Below are positions 8,669 to 17,071 of a DNA stretch of 64,000 nt, piece after piece. Origin of the DNA: Polaribacter sp. ALD11 (GTDB lineage: Bacteria > Bacteroidota > Bacteroidia > Flavobacteriales > Flavobacteriaceae); NCBI RefSeq assembly GCF_002831685.1, contig NZ_CP025119.1, positions 903,001 through 967,000 on the forward strand, written 5' to 3'. The position numbers were made by a program, and so were the translations under genes. Numbering within the stretch: the stretch's first letter is position 1; each line of letters opens with the position of its first letter. Below the pieces are notes generated by a model, which had not been told where the DNA came from, did no database searches, and saw only the letters and a list, made by a program, of their open reading frames with translations.

Positions 8669-8676
8669 CAAATGTA
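8669..8676 (-). promoter_or_regulatory. -7 promoter box (TACATTTG) of truncated haemoglobin
   Basis: Minus-strand TACATTTG. Predicted start near 8663, 5-14 nt before the candidate ATGs. No -33 TTG is present; the operator at 8697-8714 takes that position. Confidence 0.65.
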
Positions 8677-8696
8677 TATCTTTACATATGGTAATT

Positions 8697-8714
8697 TTAT
8701 GACCTGAATCATAA
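8697..8714 (-). promoter_or_regulatory. Crp/Fnr-type operator between globin and regulator genes
   Basis: Palindrome TTATGACCTGAATCATAA with perfect 6-bp arms. Centre 8705.5 is 29.5 bp upstream of the globin -7 box, matching the arrangement at 7891-7937. Its other edge reaches the first base of the regulator's ATG (8714), so binding here could also repress the regulator itself. Confidence 0.7.
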
Positions 8715-9310
8715 TGATAAACGAGCAGCTTCTTTTAGATTTTAATGCAGAAATATGTGAATATTCGAAAGGAAAAATAATATTTTCAGAAAATAATACT
8801 GCCAAATATTATTATCAAATAGTTAGTGGAGCCGTAAAAATGAATAACTATAATGACGATGGAAAAGAATTTATTCAAAATGTTTTTTATAAAGAGCAAA
8901 GTTTTGGAGAGCCACCACTTTTTATTGATGTAAAGTATCCCGCAAATGCCGTAGCTTTTTCCGATTGTAAAATATTAATATTAGAAAAGGAAAGTCTTTT
9001 TAAACTGTTATATCAATACCCAGAAATTCATTTAAATATTACAAAAAGTTTAGCGAACAGGTTATATTACAAGGCTATAATTGCTTCAGAAATTTCAAGT
9101 CAAGAACCAGAACATAGAGTGCTTCGTTTTTTTGATTATTTGAAAAAAGAAGTTGCAAAAACGGAAGGAGAATTCACCTATAAAATAGAATATACAAGGC
9201 AGCAAATAGCAGATACTCTAGGTCTTAGAGTAGAAACTGTTATTAGAGTTGTTAAAAATTTAGAGAAGAAAAAAAAGGTGAAAATTATTAAAAGAAAAGT
9301 TTTTAGATAA
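8714..9310 (+). CDS. Crp/Fnr family transcriptional regulator
   Basis: 198 residues: a cyclic-nucleotide-binding-like beta barrel (about 15-110, with SGAVKM and SFGEPPLF), a long dimerisation helix, and a winged helix-turn-helix at about 150-185 (TRQQIADTLGLRVETVIRVVKNLE). Only two cysteines (15 and 84) occur, so no Fnr-like iron-sulphur cluster is expected; the effector could be NO, haem or another ligand (inference). Divergent from the truncated globin with a palindromic operator between them, a layout like NssR-Ctb/Cgb of Campylobacter. Confidence 0.88.
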   Translation: MINEQLLLDFNAEICEYSKGKIIFSENNTAKYYYQIVSGAVKMNNYNDDGKEFIQNVFYKEQSFGEPPLFIDVKYPANAVAFSDCKILILEKESLFKLLYQYPEIHLNITKSLANRLYYKAIIASEISSQEPEHRVLRFFDYLKKEVAKTEGEFTYKIEYTRQQIADTLGLRVETVIRVVKNLEKKKKVKIIKRKVFR

Positions 9311-9348
9311 AACCTATTTAAATATACGTAAATCAGCTTAGTAATTTT

Positions 9349-9356
9349 TATTTTTG
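9349..9356 (+). promoter_or_regulatory. -7 promoter box (TATTTTTG) of purB
   Basis: TATTTTTG fits TAnnTTTG and lies 22 bp before ATG 9378; it also shows that the in-frame TTG at 9354 cannot be the translation start. Confidence 0.55.
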
Positions 9357-9377
9357 CAAATCACAACACTACAAAAA

Positions 9378-10721
9378 ATGAACTTAACAAAACTAAATGC
9401 CATCTCACCAATTGATGGACGATACAGAGGGAAGATTGAAAAATTAGCAGACTATTTTTCTGAAGAAGCTTTAATAAAATACCGTGTTAGAGTAGAAATT
9501 GAATATTTTATTGCTTTGTGCGAAATTCCTTTGCCACAATTAGTAGATTTTGACAATAATTTATTTGATGAATTACGTAAAATTTATATTGATTTTACAG
9601 CTGAAGATGCTCAGAAAATAAAAGACATCGAAAGCATTACAAATCATGATGTAAAAGCTGTTGAATATTTTATCAAAGAAAAATTTGATGCTTTAGGTTT
9701 GCAACAACACAAAGAGTTTATCCATTTCGGGTTAACTTCTCAAGACATAAACAATACTGCAATTCCGCTTTCTATTAAAGAAGCAATGAATGATGTCTAT
9801 GTACCTCAGTATTTTGAACTTTTAGAAAGATTACAAGAATTAGTTATTGAATGGAAAGATATTTCTATGTTGGCAAGAACTCACGGTCAGCCAGCTTCTC
9901 CTACTCGTTTAGGAAAAGAAATTGATGTTTTTGTAGTTCGTTTAAAAGAACAATTCAATTTATTAAATGACATACCAAGTGCTGCTAAATTTGGTGGAGC
10001 AACAGGTAATTTTAACGCTCATAAAGTTGCATATCCATCGATAGACTGGAAAGCTTTTGGAGGTAATTTTGTACAAGAAAAATTAGGTTTACACCATTCT
10101 TTTCCAACCACACAAATAGAACATTACGACCATATGGCTGCTTTGTTTGATACTTTAAAACGTATTAACAACATTATTATAGATTTAGATAGAGATTTCT
10201 GGACCTATGTTTCTATGGAGTATTTTAAGCAAAAAATTAAGGCAGGTGAAGTTGGTTCTTCTGCAATGCCACACAAAGTAAATCCTATTGATTTTGAAAA
10301 TTCTGAAGGGAATTTAGGACTTGCAAATGCTATTTTCGAACATCTTTCTGCAAAACTACCTATTTCTAGATTGCAAAGAGATTTAACAGATAGTACCGTT
10401 TTACGTAATGTTGGAGTTCCTTTCGGACACACAATTATTGCGTTTACATCAACCTTAAAAGGGTTGAACAAATTGTTGTTAAACAAAGCTAAGTTTGAAC
10501 AAGATTTAGAAAATAATTGGGCTGTTGTTGCAGAAGCTATTCAAACAATTTTAAGAAGAGAAGCATACCCAAATCCTTATGAAGCATTAAAAGGATTGAC
10601 AAGAACAAATGAAAAAATAAACCAAAATTCTATTGCTAATTTTATTGATACGTTAGAAGTTTCTACAGAAATTAAAGAAGAATTAAAGGCAATTACGCCA
10701 GCAAATTATACAGGTATTTAA
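9378..10721 (+). CDS. purB: Adenylosuccinate lyase
   Basis: 447 residues. Fumarase/aspartase superfamily signature GSSAMPHKVNPIDFEN (about 290) plus NLTKLNAISPIDGRY at the N-terminus, TSQDINNTA and ARTHGQPASPT. It cleaves SAICAR to AICAR and adenylosuccinate to AMP, both with fumarate release (purine biosynthesis, cytosol). Length is typical of the E. coli-type enzyme. ATG 9378 is used because it lies correctly behind the promoter box. Followed after 1 bp by the lipoprotein gene. Confidence 0.96.
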   Translation: MNLTKLNAISPIDGRYRGKIEKLADYFSEEALIKYRVRVEIEYFIALCEIPLPQLVDFDNNLFDELRKIYIDFTAEDAQKIKDIESITNHDVKAVEYFIKEKFDALGLQQHKEFIHFGLTSQDINNTAIPLSIKEAMNDVYVPQYFELLERLQELVIEWKDISMLARTHGQPASPTRLGKEIDVFVVRLKEQFNLLNDIPSAAKFGGATGNFNAHKVAYPSIDWKAFGGNFVQEKLGLHHSFPTTQIEHYDHMAALFDTLKRINNIIIDLDRDFWTYVSMEYFKQKIKAGEVGSSAMPHKVNPIDFENSEGNLGLANAIFEHLSAKLPISRLQRDLTDSTVLRNVGVPFGHTIIAFTSTLKGLNKLLLNKAKFEQDLENNWAVVAEAIQTILRREAYPNPYEALKGLTRTNEKINQNSIANFIDTLEVSTEIKEELKAITPANYTGI

Positions 10722-10722
10722 C

Positions 10723-11208
10723 ATGATAAAAGCAGAAAAAAGAGTCGAGAAAAAAGAGGTTTTAAAATTTATTTTAGAAAAAAGAAACACACTGTTCCTG
10801 TCTCTTTTTTCTTGTTTCTTTCTTCTAATTTTAACCTCTTGCTCTTCAGAAAAAGGAGATCCAGATAGATTTAGACAAGGTGTTTTTGAAATTCCTGCTG
10901 GAGACGGTTATAGTAAAACTATTATTACCAGAATAGATAGCCTTCAAATTGAAGAGTATGATAAAATTATCAGTATTTCTAACGATAGTTTATCCGAAGA
11001 AAAAAGAATAAAACATATTGATACCTTATATATCAAATGGAAAAATAATTTCTTTTATTCTTTAAAAATGAAATCACCTAAAAAACAGCTAGATAAAGAC
11101 GCTATTTATGTGCAAATAACCAAAATAACGGATGATTCTTATGATTTTTCAGCAAAAATAGGTTTTAGTAAATTTCTTACGGACGGTACAATTTATAAAG
11201 TAAAATAA
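10723..11208 (+). CDS. Putative lipoprotein with unusual N-terminal extension
   Basis: 161 residues. A lipobox LTSC (Cys about 40) follows a hydrophobic stretch SLFSCFFLLIL, but 23 highly charged residues (MIKAEKRVEKKEV...) precede it, longer than a normal n-region. No other ATG/GTG/TTG exists before the lipobox. The DNA coding this extension contains GAGAAAAAAGAGG, which recurs in the repeat-filled spacer near 48630, and pairs with CTCTTTTTTCT at 10802, so a repeat may have inserted into the gene start. The mature part is not recognised. One base separates it from the TerC gene. Confidence 0.65.
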   Translation: MIKAEKRVEKKEVLKFILEKRNTLFLSLFSCFFLLILTSCSSEKGDPDRFRQGVFEIPAGDGYSKTIITRIDSLQIEEYDKIISISNDSLSEEKRIKHIDTLYIKWKNNFFYSLKMKSPKKQLDKDAIYVQITKITDDSYDFSAKIGFSKFLTDGTIYKVK

Positions 11209-11209
11209 C

Positions 11210-11974
11210 ATGGAAATTTTTCTACATGCAGATACTTGGGTTGCGTTATTAACGCTAACTTTTTTAGAAATAATTTTAGGAATCGATAATATTATTTTTA
11301 TCTCTATTTCCGCAAATAAGTTACCCGAAAAGCAAGTAAGAAAAGCAACACTTTTAGGGTTGGCTTTGGCAATGATTACAAGAATTATACTACTATTTGG
11401 TGTTTCTTATTTAATCGCTTTAAAAGATCCTTTTTTTAGTATAGACATCGGTTGGTTTAAAACGGGTTTAACTGGGCAAAGTATTATTTTGTTTCTAGGT
11501 GGTCTTTTTCTTTTATACAAAAGTACCAAAGAAATTCGTCAGAAAGTAGAACACACCAACGAAGAAGAGGTCCTAAAATCGCCAAAAGTAATTTCATTTT
11601 CAAGTGTAATTATTCAAATTATATTAATTGACATTGTATTTTCTTTCGATAGTATATTAACTGCAGTTGGTATGACAAACGGAATTGAAGGTGCTTTAAT
11701 TATTATGATTATTGCAGTTATTATCTCCATTATAATCATGATGATTTTCTCTAAACCAATTAGTAATTTTGTAAATAAAAACCCAACAATACAAATGCTT
11801 GCGCTGTCTTTCTTAATTTTAATTGGCTTTATGTTAATTACAGAAGGCGCACATTTATCTCACACCGCATTTTTTAACAAAACTGTAGGAGCAATTCCAA
11901 AAGGTTATTTGTACTTTGCGATTGCATTTTCTTTAGGAGTAGAAATGCTGAATTTAAAAATTAGAAAAAAATAA
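11210..11974 (+). CDS. TerC family integral membrane protein
   Basis: 254 residues, about seven membrane segments. TerC family marks: LTFLEIILGIDNIIFISI near the N-terminus, the conserved acidic IDIVFSFDSILTAVGMT in the middle and GVEMLNLKIR at the end. TerC relatives export or handle metal ions (Mn in several bacteria) or confer tellurite resistance; the substrate here is unknown. Co-directional with the upstream lipoprotein (1-bp spacer). The next gene up is His-rich and the one after is a His-rich TonB receptor, so a metal theme is possible. Confidence 0.88.
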   Translation: MEIFLHADTWVALLTLTFLEIILGIDNIIFISISANKLPEKQVRKATLLGLALAMITRIILLFGVSYLIALKDPFFSIDIGWFKTGLTGQSIILFLGGLFLLYKSTKEIRQKVEHTNEEEVLKSPKVISFSSVIIQIILIDIVFSFDSILTAVGMTNGIEGALIIMIIAVIISIIIMMIFSKPISNFVNKNPTIQMLALSFLILIGFMLITEGAHLSHTAFFNKTVGAIPKGYLYFAIAFSLGVEMLNLKIRKK

Positions 11975-12025
11975 TTCATCAAACAATTTAAGATACATAT
12001 CAGCTTATTTTTCTTTTTATTATTG

Positions 12026-12298
12026 ATGATTCCTGCATCAATACAAATTGTGCATGCTTTTGAAAACCATGAGCATACTATTTGTACTTCATTAGTTGAA
12101 AATCATTTTCATCAAGATAATGCAGGCTGTGATGAATTTCACAAACAACTTACTATATTTTCTGTAGAATTCTCATCAAATTTTGATGTAATTCCTACTC
12201 ATTTTTATAGCACAACTTTCATCGATAAACCTCAAAGAATTAAAGAAGTTTATCATTCGAAAAAATCTTCTAGAGGTCCACCATTTTTTACTATTTAA
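12026..12298 (+). CDS. Small His-rich exported protein, start codon unclear
   Basis: Short protein with N-H-E-H, H-F-H and two Cys in the first 40 residues and a C-terminal KSSRGPPFFTI. The frame stays open upstream to the terC stop (11972-11974) and would encode a convincing signal peptide (FKIHISLFFFLLLMIPASIQIVHA), but there is no ATG, GTG or TTG before that hydrophobic stretch except the TTG/ATG in its middle (12023/12026). Either a rare start (ATT/ATA), coupling to terC or a lost start explains this. It precedes the His-rich TonB receptor, so a metal-binding periplasmic role is inferred. Confidence 0.5.
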   Translation: MIPASIQIVHAFENHEHTICTSLVENHFHQDNAGCDEFHKQLTIFSVEFSSNFDVIPTHFYSTTFIDKPQRIKEVYHSKKSSRGPPFFTI

Positions 12299-12423
12299 AA
12301 CAATCTCATCATTACGAATACTTCCATAATACCAGAGTAGAAATAAACTATTAAGCAATTTAAAGGTTCTTTCTTCCTATTTCGTATATCTCAAAATTTT
12401 TATTCAATAGTAAAATAACATCA

Positions 12424-14706
12424 ATGAAAACATATATAAAACTGCTATTTATAATGGCATTTATTTCTGTAAATGCACAAAATAGTATTTCAGGAAAAAT
12501 TACAGATACACAAAATAACGCATTAATTGGCGTAGAAATACATGCACAAGAACTTCATAAAGGAACCACAACAAAAGAAGATGGTTCTTATGAATTAAAA
12601 AATGTACCCAACGGAAAATTAAAATTAACCTTTAGATATTTAGGATATAAAACGATTTCTAAAACACTACTAATATCTTCTAAAAATAAAGTTCTTAACA
12701 TCAAATTAGAAGAGACTTTTTATGAGATAGATGAAATTATTGTTTCTACCCCTTTTAATAAATTACAATCAGAAAATGTAATGAAAGTGGAACGTCTTTC
12801 TGCAAAATCTATTCAAAAATTAGGAGCAACGACGTTGTCGGAAGGACTTGTAAATATCGCAGGTGTTTCTCAAGTTTCTACAGGAACTTCCATAGGAAAA
12901 CCCGTAATTAGAGGTTTAAGTGGCAATAGAGTTTTGGTGTACACGCAAGGCATTCGCTTAGAAAATCAGCAATTTGGTGGCGAGCATGGTTTAGGTATTA
13001 ATGATGCAGGAATTAGTTCTATAGAAGTTATAAAAGGGCCCGCTTCTCTACTCTATGGTTCTGACGCTTTGGGGGGTGTTTTATATCTGAATCCTGAAAA
13101 ATTTGCTTCAGAAAACGACACAGAAGCTACCATTAGTCAGCGTTATTTTGGCAATACATTAGGAACAAATACTTCCGTTGGCGTAAAATCTTCTTTAGAG
13201 AATTGGAAGTTTTTAGCTAGAGGTACGTATGCAAATCATGCCGATTATAAAATTCCTACGGATAAGAGAGTTACAAATACCCGTTTTAATGAGAAAGATT
13301 TTAAAACAGGAATTGCATATTCTAAAAATAAATTCACTTCTGAAGTTCGTTATAATTACAACAGATCTAATTTAGGACTTACTGAAGGAATTGGTGAGCA
13401 ATCTACAAGTAATTCCCTTTTAGAGCCTTTTCAAACAATAGATAATCATATTTTAAGTACTCATAATCATTTCTTTTTTGGGGATTCTAAATTAGACATC
13501 GACTTAGGATATACCTTTAATGATAGACAAGAATTTGAAGAACATGAAGAGCATGACGATCATGAAGAAGGTGAAACAGAAGAAGAGCATGAAGACCACG
13601 ATGCACATGAAGAGCACGAGGAAGCTGCATTAAGAATGAAACTAAAAACATTTTCTTACAATGTAAAATATCATTTTCCGAAAGTTGGGGCTATAGAAAT
13701 TTTAACTGGCGCACAAGGGTTGCATCAAACAAACACTAATTTTGGAGAAGAACTGCTAATTCCTGATGCTACTATAAATGACTTCGGAGTTTTTACAACT
13801 GCCAATTACTCTTGGAATAAAAATAGCTTACAAGCAGGAATTCGTTTCGACAATAGACAAATTACCACAGAAAGACATGAAATTACACATGAAGATGAAG
13901 TTTATGTTTTTGAAGCGATTGATAAATCTTATAATAGTTTTACTACTTCTTTAGGGCTTAAAACATCATTATCCGAAGAAATTACAACAAGAATTAATCT
14001 TGCTTCTGGTTTTAGAGCGCCTAATTTAGCAGAACTTTCTTCTAACGGAGTGCATCATGGAACCAACAGGTTTGAAAAAGGAAATAGCAATTTACAAAAT
14101 GAAAAAAATGTTCAAATTGATGTTTCTTTGGAATATAAAACAGAACACTTCGAACTATTTGCAAACGGGTTCTACAATCACATAAATGATTATATTTTTA
14201 TTTCACCAACTAATGAAGTTGAAGATGGTGAACAAGTGTTCTCTTATATTCAAGAAAATGCTAAATTATATGGTGGTGAATTCGGATTCCATTTACACCC
14301 ACATCCGCAAGATTGGTTGCATTTAGAAAGTACTTTTGAAACAGTTATTGGAAAGCAAGAAAATGGCGATTATTTACCATTAATTCCTGCAAATACATGG
14401 AGAAACACCTTTAGAACAGAATTTAATTTTAAAGATTGGTTAACACAAGGCTATTCTTCTTTGACATTAGAAAGTACCTTCTCACAAGATAACGTAAGTA
14501 CTTTTGAAACTTCTACAGATAATTACAACCTATTAAACATGGCTTTCGGAGGTGATATTCATCTAAAAAACATCACCTTCTCTACATCACTATCTGTTAA
14601 CAATTTACTGAACACCAAATATGTAAACCATTTATCTCGTTTAAAAAAAGATGGTATTTACAACCAGGGTAGAAATATTGTTTTAGGAGTAAATTTTACT
14701 ATTTAA
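12424..14706 (+). CDS. TonB-dependent outer-membrane receptor with His-rich loop (metal uptake suspected)
   Basis: 760 residues: signal peptide (MKTYIKLLFIMAFISVNAQ), CarboxypepD_reg-like domain (about 20-95), TonB box/plug (EIIVSTP ... VIRGLSGNRVLVYTQGIRLENQQFGGEHG ... GPASLLYGSDALGG, about 103-225) and a beta-barrel ending in an aromatic-poor but typical GVNFTI. Residues 371-400 form an extracellular-loop-like Asp/Glu/His block with seven His, as in zinc receptors such as ZnuD. Zinc or another divalent metal is the likely substrate (inference). Upstream lies the small His-rich protein. Confidence 0.9.
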   Translation: MKTYIKLLFIMAFISVNAQNSISGKITDTQNNALIGVEIHAQELHKGTTTKEDGSYELKNVPNGKLKLTFRYLGYKTISKTLLISSKNKVLNIKLEETFYEIDEIIVSTPFNKLQSENVMKVERLSAKSIQKLGATTLSEGLVNIAGVSQVSTGTSIGKPVIRGLSGNRVLVYTQGIRLENQQFGGEHGLGINDAGISSIEVIKGPASLLYGSDALGGVLYLNPEKFASENDTEATISQRYFGNTLGTNTSVGVKSSLENWKFLARGTYANHADYKIPTDKRVTNTRFNEKDFKTGIAYSKNKFTSEVRYNYNRSNLGLTEGIGEQSTSNSLLEPFQTIDNHILSTHNHFFFGDSKLDIDLGYTFNDRQEFEEHEEHDDHEEGETEEEHEDHDAHEEHEEAALRMKLKTFSYNVKYHFPKVGAIEILTGAQGLHQTNTNFGEELLIPDATINDFGVFTTANYSWNKNSLQAGIRFDNRQITTERHEITHEDEVYVFEAIDKSYNSFTTSLGLKTSLSEEITTRINLASGFRAPNLAELSSNGVHHGTNRFEKGNSNLQNEKNVQIDVSLEYKTEHFELFANGFYNHINDYIFISPTNEVEDGEQVFSYIQENAKLYGGEFGFHLHPHPQDWLHLESTFETVIGKQENGDYLPLIPANTWRNTFRTEFNFKDWLTQGYSSLTLESTFSQDNVSTFETSTDNYNLLNMAFGGDIHLKNITFSTSLSVNNLLNTKYVNHLSRLKKDGIYNQGRNIVLGVNFTI

Positions 14707-14761
14707 ATAGTATACTTTAAAAAATTGTAAAAAAAGTGTTACTTAATTGTAATGCTTTTTT

Positions 14762-14769
14762 TACTTTTG
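14762..14769 (+). promoter_or_regulatory. -7 promoter box (TACTTTTG) upstream of the CDP-alcohol phosphatidyltransferase
   Basis: TACTTTTG fits TAnnTTTG. It would give a leader of about 60 nt containing the start-codon hairpin at 14809-14839. Confidence 0.45.
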
Positions 14770-14808
14770 TGACTAATTAAACCGCGCTGTTTTAGAACTT
14801 GTAAAGTG

Positions 14809-14839
14809 ATAAAAATGCCCACCACAAAAGCATTTTTAT
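14809..14839 (+). promoter_or_regulatory. Start-codon-occluding hairpin
   Basis: Ten-base perfect inverted repeat ATAAAAATGC / GCATTTTTAT with an 11-nt loop. The right arm contains the first two bases of the ATG at 14838, so the folded RNA would bury the start. It also resembles a weak terminator (GC-poor stem followed by T-rich arm). Either role is possible. Confidence 0.5.
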
Positions 14840-15602
14840 GTCAAAATTACCTAAAGAACATCAGTTTTTAGACTTGTCAGATTATGGCAGACCCATTGCA
14901 AGAATTATTGCGAACTCACTAAAATCAACAAAATTTACACCTATAGATGTTACCATCGCTTTTGTTATTTCTGGTTTAATTGGTGTGTATTTTATTTTTG
15001 AAGGTTATTATTGGGCAGCTGCTTTCTTCTTAATTTTTAAATCTATTTTAGATGCTGCAGATGGCGAACTCGCTAGAATAAAAGAAACACCTTCTTACAC
15101 AGGCAGATTTTTAGATTCTGTTTCAGACTTCATTTTAAACTTCATTATTATAACTACTATTTGGAAATTAACAGATACAAGTTTAGCTTTAGCTTTTTTA
15201 GCGTTCTTTGGTCTTCAATTACAAGGAACTCTGTACAATTACTATTATGTAATTCTTAGAAATAGATTTGATGGTGATACTACTAGTAGGGTTTTTGAAG
15301 ATAAAACACCTATTGCTTTACCTGGTGAAAAACAAAAAAATGTAAACCTCTTATTTTTCCTATACAAATTATTTTACGGTCTTTTTGATAAAATAATATA
15401 TGCTTTAGATGAAAACGCATCTAAAGGAAAACCTTTTCCTAATTGGTTAATGACCTTAATTTCTACGTTTGGTTTAGGCTTTCAACTCTTAATTATAAGC
15501 GTTCTTTTAGTATTCAATTTAAAAGAATTCATCATTCCTTTTTTTATTGGCTATTCTGTATTCATTTTTGTTTTTATATTAGTTCGGAAAACTTTCTATT
15601 AA
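14838..15602 (+). CDS. CDP-alcohol phosphatidyltransferase
   Basis: 254 residues with five to six membrane segments. The full family motif DG-x2-AR-x8-G-x3-D-x3-D is visible as DGELARIKETPSYTGRFLD followed by SVSD (about residues 75-97). These enzymes transfer a phosphoalcohol from CDP-diacylglycerol or a CDP-alcohol to a hydroxyl acceptor in the inner membrane; the specific lipid product cannot be read. Converges with the MFS gene, stops 10 bp apart. Confidence 0.88.
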   Translation: MSKLPKEHQFLDLSDYGRPIARIIANSLKSTKFTPIDVTIAFVISGLIGVYFIFEGYYWAAAFFLIFKSILDAADGELARIKETPSYTGRFLDSVSDFILNFIIITTIWKLTDTSLALAFLAFFGLQLQGTLYNYYYVILRNRFDGDTTSRVFEDKTPIALPGEKQKNVNLLFFLYKLFYGLFDKIIYALDENASKGKPFPNWLMTLISTFGLGFQLLIISVLLVFNLKEFIIPFFIGYSVFIFVFILVRKTFY

Positions 15603-15611
15603 ATAAAGTTA

Positions 15612-16997
15612 TTAGTGTACATGTTCTGTACTTTTTAACCTACTTAAAACAACTAAAGCAGCTACAAAAAACACTCCTAAAGAAAGAACACTCCATTGCA
15701 TAGAATCTGTTAAATAGATTAAGAAACCAAACACAAAAGTACCTAATACGATGGCAATTTTCTCTGTAACATCATAAAAGCTAAAATAGGTTGCATTGTC
15801 TTGTGTTTTCGGTAATAATTTAGAGTATGTAGAACGTGTTAATGACTGTATTGCACCTAAAACCAAACCTAACAACCCGCCTAAAGCATAAAAATAGTTC
15901 TCTACATTTGGTAATTCTTTTTCTAGCATAAAAGCAGATAGGCATACTAAAATCCATATAAAAAGTGTAATTTTTATTGCCTTAAAGTTTCCGTATTTTT
16001 TAGAAACATTCGAAAAAACATACGCTCCTAAAATAGCTACAAATTGAATTAATAAAACGGTAACAATTAAATTAGTAGTACCTAAACCTAATTCTGACGA
16101 ACCAAAAATAGTGGCTAATAAAATAATGGTTTGCACACCAACACTTAATAAAAAGAAGGCTAATAAAAAGTTCTTTAACGTAGGATACTGTTTTAACTCA
16201 ATCCACACTTTTTTTAATTCTTTAAAACCTTTCCATATAAAATCTTTTTCTGGCTTTCTATTATAGCTATTATTAGGCAGTTTTTTAAAAGTTATTTGCG
16301 CAAAACCGATCCACCACAAACCAACCATCACAAAAGAAATCCTCATTGCTTTTAAAGATGCTGTGTTTTTAGCACTTTCTAATGCTTTTGCAATTTCGGC
16401 TTCACTACCATTTGTTAGAATTACATCAGAAATACTTAGGTCGAAACCAAATGTTGCTGGCGCTAAAATCATTCCTAAACAAAACAATAGTAATATAATA
16501 GAACCTATATACCCGTGAATAAAACCTTTGGCGCTTGCGGCATCTTGTTGTTCTGGATGCGCTACTTCTGGTAAATATGAGTTGTAAAAAACAATACTAG
16601 ACCAAAAACCGATACTTGCTAAAATTGTACAAATTATTCCAACCCAAGCGGTGTTTAAATCTTCAAAAAAATACATTGCCATAACAGACAAGCCACCTAA
16701 CCAACAGAAAAACTTCATAAATTTAAGTTTATTACCTGTATAATCTGCAATACCAGACAGAATTGGCGACATAAACGCAACTACCAAAAAAGAAAATGAA
16801 AGCGCATAACTGTATAAAGTGTCTGCATAATCCCATTTCATTCCTAAAAAAACAACCGTTTTACCCTCTGTTATGGCACTATAAAAGAGCGGAAAAACAG
16901 CGGTACTAATTACTAAAGAATATACTGAGTTTGCCCAATCGTAAAATGCCCAAGCGTTTATTAACTTTTTATCTCCAATTTTTAACATAGAATTCAT
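15612..16997 (-). CDS. MFS transporter (UMF1/Atg22-like)
   Basis: 461 residues, about twelve membrane segments. The N-terminal KKLINAWAFYDWANSVYSLVI is characteristic of the UMF1 family (family knowledge). GGLLGLVLGAIQSLTRSTYSKLLP is the conserved loop after segment 10. Substrate unknown; relatives include amino-acid effluxers. Starts at 16997 or 16988 (MLKIGDKK) are both possible. Separated from the M48 gene by a terminator hairpin. Confidence 0.85.
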   Translation of the reverse strand: MNSMLKIGDKKLINAWAFYDWANSVYSLVISTAVFPLFYSAITEGKTVVFLGMKWDYADTLYSYALSFSFLVVAFMSPILSGIADYTGNKLKFMKFFCWLGGLSVMAMYFFEDLNTAWVGIICTILASIGFWSSIVFYNSYLPEVAHPEQQDAASAKGFIHGYIGSIILLLFCLGMILAPATFGFDLSISDVILTNGSEAEIAKALESAKNTASLKAMRISFVMVGLWWIGFAQITFKKLPNNSYNRKPEKDFIWKGFKELKKVWIELKQYPTLKNFLLAFFLLSVGVQTIILLATIFGSSELGLGTTNLIVTVLLIQFVAILGAYVFSNVSKKYGNFKAIKITLFIWILVCLSAFMLEKELPNVENYFYALGGLLGLVLGAIQSLTRSTYSKLLPKTQDNATYFSFYDVTEKIAIVLGTFVFGFLIYLTDSMQWSVLSLGVFFVAALVVLSRLKSTEHVH

Positions 16998-17009
16998 TTA
17001 AATAAAAAT

Positions 17010-17033
17010 GCCGTTCAATTAGTATTGAACGGC
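17010..17033 (-). terminator. Intrinsic terminator after the M48 protease gene
   Basis: Ten-bp perfect inverted repeat GCCGTTCAAT / ATTGAACGGC with a 4-nt loop. On the minus strand it is followed by ATTTTTATTT, so it ends the M48 transcript just before the MFS gene. Confidence 0.8.
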
Positions 17034-17071
17034 ACACAATATAGTAAAAGTTTTTACTAATTATTTAACTT

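Noticed and set aside
8650..8805. Upstream extension of the truncated haemoglobin frame
   Set aside because: It would run through the promoter box, the operator and into the divergent regulator gene; the globin N-terminus starts at 8649 or 8658.
9354..9377. TTG start for purB
   Set aside because: Overlaps the TATTTTTG promoter box; ATG 9378 fits the family N-terminus.
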